Shown: positions 8,538 through 17,348 of the stretch, piece by piece
How the letters are laid out: each line of letters begins with the position of its first letter
How positions within the stretch are numbered: the stretch's first letter is position 1
NCBI RefSeq assembly: GCF_018760365.1
Contig: NZ_JAHIAB010000003.1
Coordinates: 62,001 to 126,000 of the forward strand
From: Pseudooceanicola endophyticus
GTDB taxonomy: Bacteria; Pseudomonadota; Alphaproteobacteria; Rhodobacterales; Rhodobacteraceae
Reading direction: 5' to 3'
Length of the DNA stretch: 64,000 nucleotides
Notes under the pieces: model-generated
The model's database searches: none
Told to the model about the DNA's origin: nothing
What the model saw: only the letters and a program-made list of their open reading frames with translations
Translations under genes and position numbers: made by a program

Positions 8538-9497
8538 ATGGCCCATGATTACGACAGCGGGCGGCTGAACCTGCCCTTCGTCGGCATTTCGACCTTCGCG
8601 AAATCCCCCTATGTGCAGGACTGGTCCGCCATCGAGGCCGATGTCGCCGTGATGGGCGCGCCCTTCGACAGCGGCACCCAGTGGCGCGCCGGGGCACGCT
8701 TCGGGCCGCGCGGCATCCGCGAGGCCTCGACGCTGTTCTCCTTCGGTCATGCCGGGGCCTATGATCACGAGGACGACGTGACCTATCTTGAGGGGGTGCG
8801 CATCGTCGATATTGGCGATGCCGACATCATCCACACCGACACCCTTGGCAGCCATGCCAATATCGAGGCCGGGGTGCGCGCGATCCTGAAGGCCGGGGCG
8901 CTGCCGGTGGTGCTGGGGGGGGATCATTCCATCAACATCCCCTGCATCAACGCCTTCTCGGAGCAGGAGCCGGTGCATCTGGTGCAGATCGACGCCCATC
9001 TGGATTTCGTCGATGAACGCCACGGCGTGCGCTTCGGCCATGGCAGCCCGATGCGGCGGGCCTCGGAAAAGCCCTGGGTCAGCGGGCTGACGCAGCTGGG
9101 GATCCGCAACGTCTCCTCCACCGCGAAGGAGGGGTACGAGGCCGCCCGCGCCAGGGGATCGGACATCCTCTCGGTCCGTCAGCTGCGCGCGCTGGGGGTG
9201 GAGGCGGTGCTGGAGCGCATTCCCGCCGGGCGCCGCTACTACCTGTCGATCGACATCGACGGTTTCGACCCCTCGATCGCGCCCGGCACCGGCACGCCTA
9301 GCCATGGCGGGTTCCTCTATTACGAGGTGCTGGAGCTGATCGCCGGGCTGGCGCAGCGCGGGCCCATCGTCGGCATCGACCTGGTCGAGGTGGCGCCGGA
9401 TTACGACCATACCGGCAGCACCGCGATCCTTGCCGCACAGATCCTGCTGAATGCCATTGGCCGGATTTTCGCGGCGCGGTCCCCTCTGGGCCGATAA
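8538..9497 (+). CDS. speB: agmatinase-type ureohydrolase
   Basis: 319 residues of the arginase/agmatinase fold. The manganese-binding motifs are present: GGDHS, DAHLD and SIDIDGFDPSIAPGTGTPSHGG. The GTGTP segment after the last metal motif is typical of agmatinases and guanidinobutyrases, which release urea from agmatine or a related guanidino compound. The ATG at 8538 follows GGAGAG with good spacing; a longer frame begins earlier but lacks support. It is controlled probably by the divergent LysR protein. Guanidinobutyrase or another guanidino hydrolase cannot be excluded from sequence alone. A second, more distant arginase-family gene lies at 49.7-50.6 kb. Confidence 0.85.
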   Translation: MAHDYDSGRLNLPFVGISTFAKSPYVQDWSAIEADVAVMGAPFDSGTQWRAGARFGPRGIREASTLFSFGHAGAYDHEDDVTYLEGVRIVDIGDADIIHTDTLGSHANIEAGVRAILKAGALPVVLGGDHSINIPCINAFSEQEPVHLVQIDAHLDFVDERHGVRFGHGSPMRRASEKPWVSGLTQLGIRNVSSTAKEGYEAARARGSDILSVRQLRALGVEAVLERIPAGRRYYLSIDIDGFDPSIAPGTGTPSHGGFLYYEVLELIAGLAQRGPIVGIDLVEVAPDYDHTGSTAILAAQILLNAIGRIFAARSPLGR

Positions 9498-9755
9498 TGG
9501 GAATCTTTGGGTCCGAGTGTTGAGATAATATCGGTTTCAGGGCCTCAGAAATGTCCGTTGACCGGACTTTTTGGCGGCCCCTGTGCCTGTCTGATTTGCA
9601 CGGCGCGGGCCGTGCTTCCCGCCCAGATTGTATTTTCGCGACCGGCCCGGGGCAAATCCGCCGCGGGCCGCGCAGGTGCTTGGAAGCCCCGGTTTTTACC
9701 GCTAAGGCCAAGGCCGCGGCCGCGGGCCGACAGGGGTTTCAGCAGCAGAGTGCAT

Positions 9756-11138
9756 ATGACAGACAGAGAGTCCTCCGCCACCGGGATGATCCGCCTCGAA
9801 GAGGAATGGCGGATGCTTCAGCAGCAGACCTCGGCAGAGGTTCGGGCCCGGCTGGCAAGGATCGTGCTTGCCCAGGCGCCCCGCATCGTGGAGGAATTCT
9901 ACGGCGTGCTTCAGCAGGACGGGGAGGTCAACCAGCTGGTGCCCGACGCGCTTGTGCAGTCACGGCTGGCCACGACCTTGCGGGACTGGCTGCTGGCGCT
10001 GTTTCCCGGCGATGAGGCGCCGGACTTCTACACCATGGCCGCGACCCAGGCGACCGTCGGCGGCATCCACGCGCGGATCAACCTTCAGGTGGCCCATGTC
10101 AACCGGGCCTGGCGCCAGCTGGGGGCGCGGCTGCAGGCGGCGATCATCCTTGAGGGCGGGGCCCCGGACGAGACGCTGGTAGCGATGCTGCGGCTGCTGA
10201 ACGGCACGCTGAACATGGCCTTCGAACTGATGGCGAGCGCCTATACCCGCGACAATCGCCGCGCCGCCAAGAGCGAGGAGGCCTACCGGCTGTTCTCGCT
10301 TGGCCAGAACCTGTCGCAGGAGCGCGAGGCGCAGCGCGCGGCGATCGCGGAATGGACCCAGAGCGTGCTGTTCCGCATCACCACCCAGCATGGCACCGGG
10401 CGGCGGGTGCCGCTGTGGCAGTCGGAATTCGGGCTCTGGCTGACCCACCGCGGCAGCGTGATCTTCGACGGTATCGCCGAGCTGGACCAGGTGCGCGACG
10501 CGATCGACGACATCGACAACACGATCCTGCCGCACCTGGCAAACGAGGGGGCGAATGCGCCGGAGATGCTGTTGCGGCTTCAGGGCCGGATCAGCGAGGT
10601 GAAGGCGCTGCTGGGCGAATGTTTCGGCGCCGCCACCCGGATCGAGGGCGGCCACGACCCGCTGACCCGGATGCTGAACCGTCGCTTCATGGACACCATC
10701 CTCGCGCGGGAGCTGACGCTGGTGCGCAAGACCGACAAGCGGCTGACGGTGCTGATGATCGACATCGACAATTTCAAGCGAATCAACGACCGCTATGGCC
10801 ATGCCGCCGGCGACACCGTGCTGGCGCTCTGTGCCCGGGCGGTGATGGATGCGGTGCGGATCAGCGATTTCGTGTTCCGCTACGGCGGCGAGGAATTCCT
10901 GCTGGCGCTGGTCGAAACTTCGGAGGCGGAGGCCCTGGGCATGGCCGAGCGCCTGCGCGCGGCGATCGGCGACCTTCAGATCCCGCTGGGCGACGGAGAG
11001 CTGGTGCGTGTCACCGCCTCGGTCGGGCTGGCCGAATACAAGGGCCATCCCGATTACCTGCGGCTGGTCAAGGCAGCCGACGAGGCGCTGTACCGCGCCA
11101 AGCAGAACGGCCGCGACCGGATCGAGACCGCCGGCTGA
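9756..11138 (+). CDS. globin-coupled diguanylate cyclase (DosC-like)
   Basis: 460 residues. Residues 20-160 resemble a protoglobin sensor: FYGVL, a DWLLALF helix and VGGIHARINL, with His105 where the proximal haem histidine of DosC-type sensors lies. A helical middle region (about 170-290) links it to a GGDEF domain starting with DPLTRMLNRRF. The active-site motif is GGEEF at 377-381, and RISD at 368-371 is placed exactly as the product-inhibition I-site. It should make cyclic di-GMP under control of oxygen or another haem ligand. The ATG at 9756 has only a weak ribosome-binding site. The 258-base region upstream is non-coding and presumably carries its promoter. It stands alone, converging on the GH3 gene. 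Confidence 0.85.
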   Translation: MTDRESSATGMIRLEEEWRMLQQQTSAEVRARLARIVLAQAPRIVEEFYGVLQQDGEVNQLVPDALVQSRLATTLRDWLLALFPGDEAPDFYTMAATQATVGGIHARINLQVAHVNRAWRQLGARLQAAIILEGGAPDETLVAMLRLLNGTLNMAFELMASAYTRDNRRAAKSEEAYRLFSLGQNLSQEREAQRAAIAEWTQSVLFRITTQHGTGRRVPLWQSEFGLWLTHRGSVIFDGIAELDQVRDAIDDIDNTILPHLANEGANAPEMLLRLQGRISEVKALLGECFGAATRIEGGHDPLTRMLNRRFMDTILARELTLVRKTDKRLTVLMIDIDNFKRINDRYGHAAGDTVLALCARAVMDAVRISDFVFRYGGEEFLLALVETSEAEALGMAERLRAAIGDLQIPLGDGELVRVTASVGLAEYKGHPDYLRLVKAADEALYRAKQNGRDRIETAG

Positions 11139-11168
11139 GGCGGTTGCGATCCGGTCCGGGGACCCCGT

Positions 11169-13469
11169 TCAGCCGTTCAGCGCATCGCCTTCGGCAACCA
11201 GTGCTGCCAGTTCCTCGTGGGTCATCGGGATGCCGGGGAATTCGGTCAGCATGGCGAAAGGGGTGCTGTAGATGCTGTTGCGGCCCGCCGGGTCGTTCAG
11301 CAGGTCCCCGGCGCGGCCCTTGACGCCGCCGCGCGCGGCAAACAGCGCCCGGATGCGCGGCCCCATCACAGGGTGTTCCATCCAGTCGCCGAACAGGGAC
11401 CAGGGACCCAGCACCACCGGCAGCGCCTCGCCGGGGACGGTGCAGGTGGCGCTCAGGCGGATGTCGCGGGACGAGGCGCCGATGCGGACCTCCAGCGCGC
11501 CGCCCGGGAAGATCCAGCGTGCCAGTTCGCTGTGCCAGTGCGCCAGGTGGCGGCGCGGCACGGCGACCTCGACGGTGCGGGCCTCTCCGGGGGAAAGGTG
11601 CAGTTTCTGCCAGCCGCGCAGCTCTTGCGGGGGGGTGACAAAGCCGTTGCCGGGGGCGCTGACATAAAGCTGGACCACTTCCGAACCGGCCCGCTCGCCG
11701 GTGTTGCGCAGGGTCAGACGGGCGCGCAAGGCGATCTCGTCCTGCGGGTCGCAGACCTCAAGGTGCAGGTCCTCGTAGGCGAAGCTGGTGTAGCTCAGGC
11801 CGTGGCCGAAGGGGTAATCGACCGCGATGTCGCGGGCGTCGTAGTAGCGGTAGCCGACAAAGATCCCCTCCGAATAGGGGGCATGCTGATGCGCCCCGGC
11901 GAAATCCAGGTAGGCGGGGCTGTCCTTCAGGCGGCGCGGAATGGTCTCGGTCAGGCGACCGCCGGGGGCGGTGTCGCCCAGCAGAACGTCGCTGATGCTT
12001 TCTCCCTGGGCCTGGCCTGTCAGCCAGAATTCCACGATGGCGGCGGCGCCGTCGCGCCACTGGGCGGTGGTGACCACGGCGCCGTTGACCAGCGAGACGA
12101 CGACCGGCGCGCGCAGCGTGCCGGCGCGGCGGGCCTCGTCCAGCGCGGCCAGAAGCGCCAGCTGCTGTTCCGGCAGGTCGATATGGCTGCGGTCGCTGCC
12201 CTCGGCCTCGGCGGCATCGGTCAGCCCGAGGACCAGCAGCACCACGTCTGCGCCCTCGGCCAGCTGCACCGCCTCGGCCAGCAGCGCGGGATCGGCGGGG
12301 CCGGGTTCCAGCCCGTAGCCCGGGGCAAACCCGGTGCTGGCGCCGGCGGCCTCCAGCCGGGCGTCGAGCGTGCCCAGAACCGGCGAGACCTGCCGGGCAT
12401 TGACCCGCGAACTGCCGGCGCCCTGAATGCGCGGGGTGCGCGCCAGCTCGCCCAGCAGGGCGAAGCGCTGGCCGGGCTGCGGGGCCAGCGGCAGGATGCC
12501 GTCGTTCTTCAGCAGCACGGTCGATTCCGCGGCCGCCCGGCGCACCAGCGCGTGATGGGCCTGCGGGTCCGGCGCGGGGGTGTCGCCCGGGGCGGTGCGT
12601 TCGGCCAGCTGGCGCAGGGTCGCGACCACCTCGTCCAGCCGGTCGGGCGTCACCCGGCCCTCGGCCAGCGCAGCTTCCAGCACCGGGCCCACCGGCCCGC
12701 CGGGCATCCTGAGGTCCATGCCCGCCATCAGCGCCGCGGGCGGATCGTAGACCCCGCCCCAGTCCGAGATGATCAGCCCGTCAAAGCCCCATTCGCCGCG
12801 CAGGATGTCGCTCATCAGCCGCGCATCCTGAGAGACATGGGTGCCGTTGATCCGGTTGTAGGAGGTCATGATCGACCAGGCGCCCGAGCTTTCCAGCGCG
12901 ATCTGGAAGTTGCGCAGGTAGATCTCCCGCAGGGTGCGCTCGTCCATGTCGGCGCTGATCCGGTTGCGGTCGGTCTCCTGGTTGTTGGCGGCGAAATGCT
13001 TGAGGCAGGCGCCGACACCCTGGCTCTGGATGCCCCGGGCCGAGGCCCCGGCCAGGCGCCCCGACAGCAGCGGATCCTCGGCGTAATATTCGAAGTTGCG
13101 CCCGCAAAGCGGGCTGCGCTTGAGGTTCAGCCCCGGGCCCAGCACCACGTCGACACCGCTGGCGCGGGCCTCTCGGGCCAGGGCCGCGCCGACGCTTTCG
13201 ATCAGCGCCTCGTCCCAGGACGAAGCCAGGGTGACGGCCGGGGGAAAGCAGGTGGCCGGGGCGCTGCGTTCCAGCCCCAGGTGATCGGGGTTCTCGTCAT
13301 CCTGCACCCTCAGACCATGCGGACCGTCGGCCAGGCGCAGCGCGCGCAATCCGGTTTCGGGTTCGGCATGGGTGGTCCAGTAGTCCCGCCCGCGCGAGAA
13401 TTTCAGCCGGTCGGCACCGGGCAGGCCGGAGGACGGGGCCGGATGGGCGGGGGCGGTCTTGCTGGTCAT
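11169..13469 (-). CDS. glycoside hydrolase family 3 (beta-glucosidase-like)
   Basis: 766 residues, a full-length three-domain GH3 enzyme: (beta/alpha)8 domain, alpha/beta sandwich and C-terminal fibronectin III-like domain (VVQLYVSAPG onwards). The nucleophile motif GLIISDWGG and the substrate-binding KHFAANNQE and RLADGPHGLR segments are visible. GAGGA precedes the ATG at 13469. No signal peptide is evident, so it is probably cytoplasmic and acts on imported oligosaccharides. It diverges from the ytfQRT-yjfF importer, which suggests that it hydrolyses that transporter's substrate. GH3 includes beta-glucosidases, beta-xylosidases and arabinofuranosidases, so the specificity is open. Confidence 0.9.
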   Translation of the reverse strand: MTSKTAPAHPAPSSGLPGADRLKFSRGRDYWTTHAEPETGLRALRLADGPHGLRVQDDENPDHLGLERSAPATCFPPAVTLASSWDEALIESVGAALAREARASGVDVVLGPGLNLKRSPLCGRNFEYYAEDPLLSGRLAGASARGIQSQGVGACLKHFAANNQETDRNRISADMDERTLREIYLRNFQIALESSGAWSIMTSYNRINGTHVSQDARLMSDILRGEWGFDGLIISDWGGVYDPPAALMAGMDLRMPGGPVGPVLEAALAEGRVTPDRLDEVVATLRQLAERTAPGDTPAPDPQAHHALVRRAAAESTVLLKNDGILPLAPQPGQRFALLGELARTPRIQGAGSSRVNARQVSPVLGTLDARLEAAGASTGFAPGYGLEPGPADPALLAEAVQLAEGADVVLLVLGLTDAAEAEGSDRSHIDLPEQQLALLAALDEARRAGTLRAPVVVSLVNGAVVTTAQWRDGAAAIVEFWLTGQAQGESISDVLLGDTAPGGRLTETIPRRLKDSPAYLDFAGAHQHAPYSEGIFVGYRYYDARDIAVDYPFGHGLSYTSFAYEDLHLEVCDPQDEIALRARLTLRNTGERAGSEVVQLYVSAPGNGFVTPPQELRGWQKLHLSPGEARTVEVAVPRRHLAHWHSELARWIFPGGALEVRIGASSRDIRLSATCTVPGEALPVVLGPWSLFGDWMEHPVMGPRIRALFAARGGVKGRAGDLLNDPAGRNSIYSTPFAMLTEFPGIPMTHEELAALVAEGDALNG

Positions 13470-13690
13470 GGGATCCTCGGATCGGGCAGGGTGGGAAGGG
13501 CTCCTGCAACAGGTCATGGGGATCGAAGAATTTCAAACCGGACCGATGGTCAGGTCGGCGCGGACGCGGGCACCTGCCCAATGCTTGATCACCGGGGGCT
13601 GCGGGGCCGGGACGGGGTGGTTGCGCAACGCCTTCCGCTGGGTCAAGAAACGCTTTACAAAAAGCATTAAATAATACTTAATCTCCCGCA

Positions 13691-13707
13691 CGAACATCTG
13701 ATGTTCG
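13691..13707. promoter_or_regulatory. palindromic operator upstream of ytfQ
   Basis: CGAACATC-T-GATGTTCG is a perfect 8-bp inverted repeat with a single central base, ending 3 bases before the GGAGG of ytfQ. This is the form expected of a FadR-type GntR operator, and a GntR gene ends the operon, so autoregulation by roadblock is likely. AT-rich promoter-like DNA lies just upstream (13657-13682). Confidence 0.6.
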
Positions 13708-13721
13708 AAGGGAGGAAATCA

Positions 13722-14675
13722 ATGAAACTAAAAGCAACGCTCCTTGCGGGCGCCGCTGTCCTGTTGCCGGTGCTGGCGCAGGCGGGGGACCTGACCGTGG
13801 GCTTTTCCCAGATCGGATCGGAATCCGGCTGGCGGGCCGCCGAGACCACGGTGACGAAACAGCAGGCCAAAGAGCGCGGCCTGACGCTCAAGTTCGCGGA
13901 TGCCCAGCAGAAGCAGGAAAACCAGATCAAGGCGCTGCGGGGCTTCATCGCCCAGGGCGTCGATGCGATCCTGCTGGCGCCGGTGGTGGCAACGGGCTGG
14001 GACCAGGTGCTGGAAGAGGCGCGCGACGCCGAGATCCCGGTGATCCTGCTGGACCGGACGGTGGATGCCCCGCAAGAGCTGTACCTGACCGCCGTCACCT
14101 CGGACCTGGTGCACGAGGGCGCGGTGGCGGGCCAATGGCTGGTCGACGCGGAGGCAGGGGAGGACTGCCGCATCGTCGAACTGCAGGGCACCACCGGCTC
14201 GTCCCCGGCGCTGGACCGCAAGAAGGGCTTCGAACAGGCCATCGCGGATCACCCGAACCTGAAGATCGTGCGCTCTCAGACCGGGGACTTCACCCGCAGC
14301 CAGGGCAAGGTGGTGATGGAAAGCTTCCTCAAGGCCGAGGCCCCGGGCAGTATCTGCGCGCTTTACGCCCATAACGACGACATGGCGGTGGGGGCGATCC
14401 AGGCCATCAAGGAGGCGGGGCTGCAACCCGGCAAGGACATCAAGATCGTGTCCATCGACGGCGTGCCCGATGCCCACCTGGCCATTGCCCACGGCGAGAT
14501 GAACGCCACGATCGAGCTGACGCCGAACATGGCGGGCCCGGCGCTGGATGCGCTGGAAGCCTATCTGAAGGACGGCACGGCGCCGCCGAAATGGATCCAG
14601 ACGGAGTCGCGCCTGTTCACCGCCAAGGACGACAACATGGCGATCTACGAAGAGAAGAAGACCCTCGGCTACTGA
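13722..14675 (+). CDS. ytfQ: sugar ABC transporter substrate-binding protein (YtfQ-like)
   Basis: 317 residues with a signal peptide (about 1-22, cleaved after LAQA). The mature protein is a periplasmic-binding-protein type I fold of the ribose/galactofuranose class: TVGFSQIGSESGWR, FIAQGVDAILLAPV, PVILLDRTVDAP, ALYAHNDDMAVGAIQAIKEAG, VSIDGVPDA. The IGSESGWR start is typical of YtfQ, the galactofuranose-binding protein. GGAGG lies 6 bases before the ATG at 13722. It heads the operon ytfQ-ytfR-ytfT-yjfF-gntR. Two hairpins follow it, which often leaves the binding protein in excess over the membrane parts. Arabinofuranose or a related sugar is possible. Confidence 0.9.
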   Translation: MKLKATLLAGAAVLLPVLAQAGDLTVGFSQIGSESGWRAAETTVTKQQAKERGLTLKFADAQQKQENQIKALRGFIAQGVDAILLAPVVATGWDQVLEEARDAEIPVILLDRTVDAPQELYLTAVTSDLVHEGAVAGQWLVDAEAGEDCRIVELQGTTGSSPALDRKKGFEQAIADHPNLKIVRSQTGDFTRSQGKVVMESFLKAEAPGSICALYAHNDDMAVGAIQAIKEAGLQPGKDIKIVSIDGVPDAHLAIAHGEMNATIELTPNMAGPALDALEAYLKDGTAPPKWIQTESRLFTAKDDNMAIYEEKKTLGY

Positions 14676-14685
14676 GGCGCCGCCG

Positions 14686-14737
14686 GGCTGTCCCGGGAAC
14701 GGGGCAGCCTGGCCCGGTGCCATGCGGGTGCCGGGCC
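14686..14737 (+). terminator. two tandem hairpins between ytfQ and ytfR
   Basis: Bases 14686-14694 pair with 14701-14709 (9 bp, one wobble), and 14711-14717 pair with 14731-14737. No T tract follows. They probably protect the 3' end of a ytfQ transcript or partly attenuate read-through into ytfR. Confidence 0.5.
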
Positions 14738-14766
14738 CTTCCCGTTGTCAGATCCGAGGTGAGCCG

Positions 14767-16293
14767 ATGTCTGTTCCCATCCGCCCCCTGCTTCACGCCA
14801 GGGGGATCAGCAAGTTCTTTCCCGGCGCGGTGGCGCTCGACGCGGTCGAGCTGAAGCTGAACCCCGGCGAGGTCCACGCCCTTCTGGGCGAGAACGGTGC
14901 CGGAAAATCGACCCTGATCAAGTGCCTGACCGGCGCCTACCGGCGCGATGGCGGCACCGTGACGCTGGACGGGCAGGACGTGTCCCCGGCCAGCACCAAC
15001 GAGGCCCAGGCGCTTGGCATCGGCACGGTCTACCAGGAGGTCAACCTGCTGCCCAACCTGACCGTGGCCGAGAACCTGTTCCTGGGTCGCCAGATGACCC
15101 GCTTCGGGCTGGTGCGGCGGCGGGCGATGAATGCCCGGGCCCGCGCCGTGCTGGAGGATTACGGCCTCAGCATCGATCCGGCCGAGCCGCTGACCTCCTA
15201 TTCCGTGGCGGTGCAGCAGGTGGTGGCGATTGCCCGCGCGGTCGAGATGTCGGGCAAGGTGCTGATCCTCGACGAACCGACCGCCTCGCTTGACCGCGAC
15301 GAGGTGCAGCTGGTCTTCGGGGTGATCCGCCGCCTGAAGGCACGCGGGCTGGCCATCGTCTTCGTGACCCATTTCCTGGACCAGGTGTTCGAGATCTGCG
15401 ACCGCGCGACGATCCTGCGCAATGGCCGGGTGGTGGGCGAACGCCTGCTTGAGGCGGTGCGCCCCGACGATATCGTGACGCTGATGCTGGGCCGCCAGCT
15501 GGAGGCCCGGGTGCAGGCGCGCCGCAGCGGCCCCGGCGGAGAGGTGCTGGTGGAGCTTGAGGGGCTGGGCCGGCGCGGCATGTTGGAGCCGGTCAGCCTG
15601 AGCATCCGTGCCGGAGAGGTGGTGGGGCTGGCGGGGCTGCTGGGCTCGGGACGGACGGAACTGGCGACGCTGCTGTTCGGCGCGGTGGCCGCCGACAGCG
15701 GCACGGTGCGCAAGCGCGGTCGGGCGCTGCGGCTGGCGCGTCCTCGCGATGCCATCGCCGCCCGATTTGCCCTGTGCCCCGAGGACCGCAAGACCCACGG
15801 CATCGTCGCGGACCTGTCGGTGCGCGACAACATCCTGCTGGCGCTGCAGGCCCGGCAGGGCTGGATGCGCCCGGTGCCGCGCGCCCGCGTCAACGAGATC
15901 GCCGAGCATTACCGCCGCGCGCTCGACATCCGCGCCGCCAGCCTCGACATGCCGATCCGGCTGCTGTCGGGGGGCAATCAGCAAAAGGCGCTGCTGGCGC
16001 GCTGGCTGGCGACCCGGCCCGACCTGCTGATCCTGGACGAACCGACGCGCGGCATCGACGTCGGCGCCCATGCCGAGATCATCGCCCTGATCGAGCGCCT
16101 GCGCGAGGAGGGCATGGCGCTGCTCATTGCCTCGTCCGAGCTGGAAGAGCTGGTGGCCTATTCCAGCCGCGTCGTGGTGCTGCGCGACCGCCGCCAGGTC
16201 GGCGCGCTGGAAGGCAGCCGGATCACCCCCGACAACATCATCGGCGCCATTGCCGCGCAGACGCCCCAGACACCGCAGGAGGTGCCGGCATGA
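14767..16293 (+). CDS. ytfR: sugar ABC transporter ATP-binding protein (two ABC domains, YtfR-like)
   Basis: 508 residues with two fused ABC domains, as in the CUT2 sugar importers. The N-terminal domain has a full Walker A (GENGAGKST), VAVQQVVAIARAV in the signature region and ILDEPTASLD. The C-terminal domain has a degenerate P-loop (LGSGRTE) but a clear LSGGNQQKALLARWL signature and ILDEPTRGIDVGA. It energises the YtfT/YjfF permease pair. The start at 14767 has GAGGTG upstream. The stop overlaps the ytfT start (ATGA). Confidence 0.93.
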   Translation: MSVPIRPLLHARGISKFFPGAVALDAVELKLNPGEVHALLGENGAGKSTLIKCLTGAYRRDGGTVTLDGQDVSPASTNEAQALGIGTVYQEVNLLPNLTVAENLFLGRQMTRFGLVRRRAMNARARAVLEDYGLSIDPAEPLTSYSVAVQQVVAIARAVEMSGKVLILDEPTASLDRDEVQLVFGVIRRLKARGLAIVFVTHFLDQVFEICDRATILRNGRVVGERLLEAVRPDDIVTLMLGRQLEARVQARRSGPGGEVLVELEGLGRRGMLEPVSLSIRAGEVVGLAGLLGSGRTELATLLFGAVAADSGTVRKRGRALRLARPRDAIAARFALCPEDRKTHGIVADLSVRDNILLALQARQGWMRPVPRARVNEIAEHYRRALDIRAASLDMPIRLLSGGNQQKALLARWLATRPDLLILDEPTRGIDVGAHAEIIALIERLREEGMALLIASSELEELVAYSSRVVVLRDRRQVGALEGSRITPDNIIGAIAAQTPQTPQEVPA

Positions 16294-17348
16294 TTTCCCA
16301 GACAACGCCTTCGGTCTTCAAGCGGGTGCTGCCGCAGCTGGTCATCCTGGCGGTGGTGCTGGCCTGCAACCTGGCAGTCTTCCCGGGCTTCTTCGCGCTT
16401 TCGGTGCATGACGGCCGGGTCTTCGGCAACCTGGTCGACGTGCTGAACCGGGGCGCCCCGGTGGCGCTTCTGTGCATCGGCATGACGCTGGTCATCGCCA
16501 CCCGGGGCATCGACCTGTCGGTGGGTGCGGTGATGGCGATCGCCGGTGCGGTGGCGGCCTCCGTGCTGGCCGGGGGGCAGGGCTGGGGCACGGCGCTGCT
16601 GGGCGCGCTGGCGGCGGGTCTGCTGTGCGGGCTCTGGAACGGCGTGCTGGTGGCGGTGCTGCGCATCCAGCCCATCGTGGCGACGCTGGTGCTGATGGTC
16701 GCCGGGCGCGGCATCGCCCAGCTGATCACCGAGGGCACCATCCTGACCTTCCTCGATCCCGGGATGATCCGGCTGGGGGCAGGGACCGTGCTGGGCCTGC
16801 CGACGCCGATCTGGATCTGGATCGGCCTGGGCGCTCTGGTGATCACGGTGGTCCGGCGCAGCGCCCTTGGGATGCTGATCGAGGCCATCGGCATCAACGA
16901 GGCGGCCTCGCGGCTGGCCGGCATCAACAGCCGGGTGCTGCTGATCTGCGTCTACGGTGTCACCGGGTTCTGCGCCGCGCTGGCCGGGGTGATCGTGGCC
17001 GCCGACATCAAGGGGGCGGATGCCAACAATGCCGGCCTCTGGCTGGAGCTGGATGCCATCCTGGCGGTGGTGATCGGCGGCAATTCCCTGCTGGGGGGGC
17101 GGTTCTCGATCCTGGCCTCGCTGCTGGGGGCGCTGATCATCCAGTCGGTCAATGCCTTCATCCTGCTGTCGGGCCTGCCGCCCGAGTTCAACCTGATCAT
17201 CAAGGCGGTGCTGATCCTGGCGATCCTGGTGATCCAGTCGCCGAAGGTGGGCCATGCGCTTTACATGCTGCGCGCCGGCGGCCTGCCGCTGGGCGGGCGC
17301 ACCAAGGCGCGCAGCCCGCTGACATCCAAGGAGGAGAAGGCGCAATGA
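16290..17348 (+). CDS. ytfT: sugar ABC transporter permease (YtfT-like)
   Basis: 352 residues, BPD_transp_2 (RbsC-type) permease with about 8-10 hydrophobic segments. The conserved MTLVIATRGIDLSVGAVMAIAG and AIGINEAASRLAGI segments are present. It overlaps ytfR by 4 bases at its start and yjfF by 4 at its end, so translation is coupled. With YjfF it should form the heterodimeric channel of the importer. Confidence 0.92.
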   Translation: MISQTTPSVFKRVLPQLVILAVVLACNLAVFPGFFALSVHDGRVFGNLVDVLNRGAPVALLCIGMTLVIATRGIDLSVGAVMAIAGAVAASVLAGGQGWGTALLGALAAGLLCGLWNGVLVAVLRIQPIVATLVLMVAGRGIAQLITEGTILTFLDPGMIRLGAGTVLGLPTPIWIWIGLGALVITVVRRSALGMLIEAIGINEAASRLAGINSRVLLICVYGVTGFCAALAGVIVAADIKGADANNAGLWLELDAILAVVIGGNSLLGGRFSILASLLGALIIQSVNAFILLSGLPPEFNLIIKAVLILAILVIQSPKVGHALYMLRAGGLPLGGRTKARSPLTSKEEKAQ

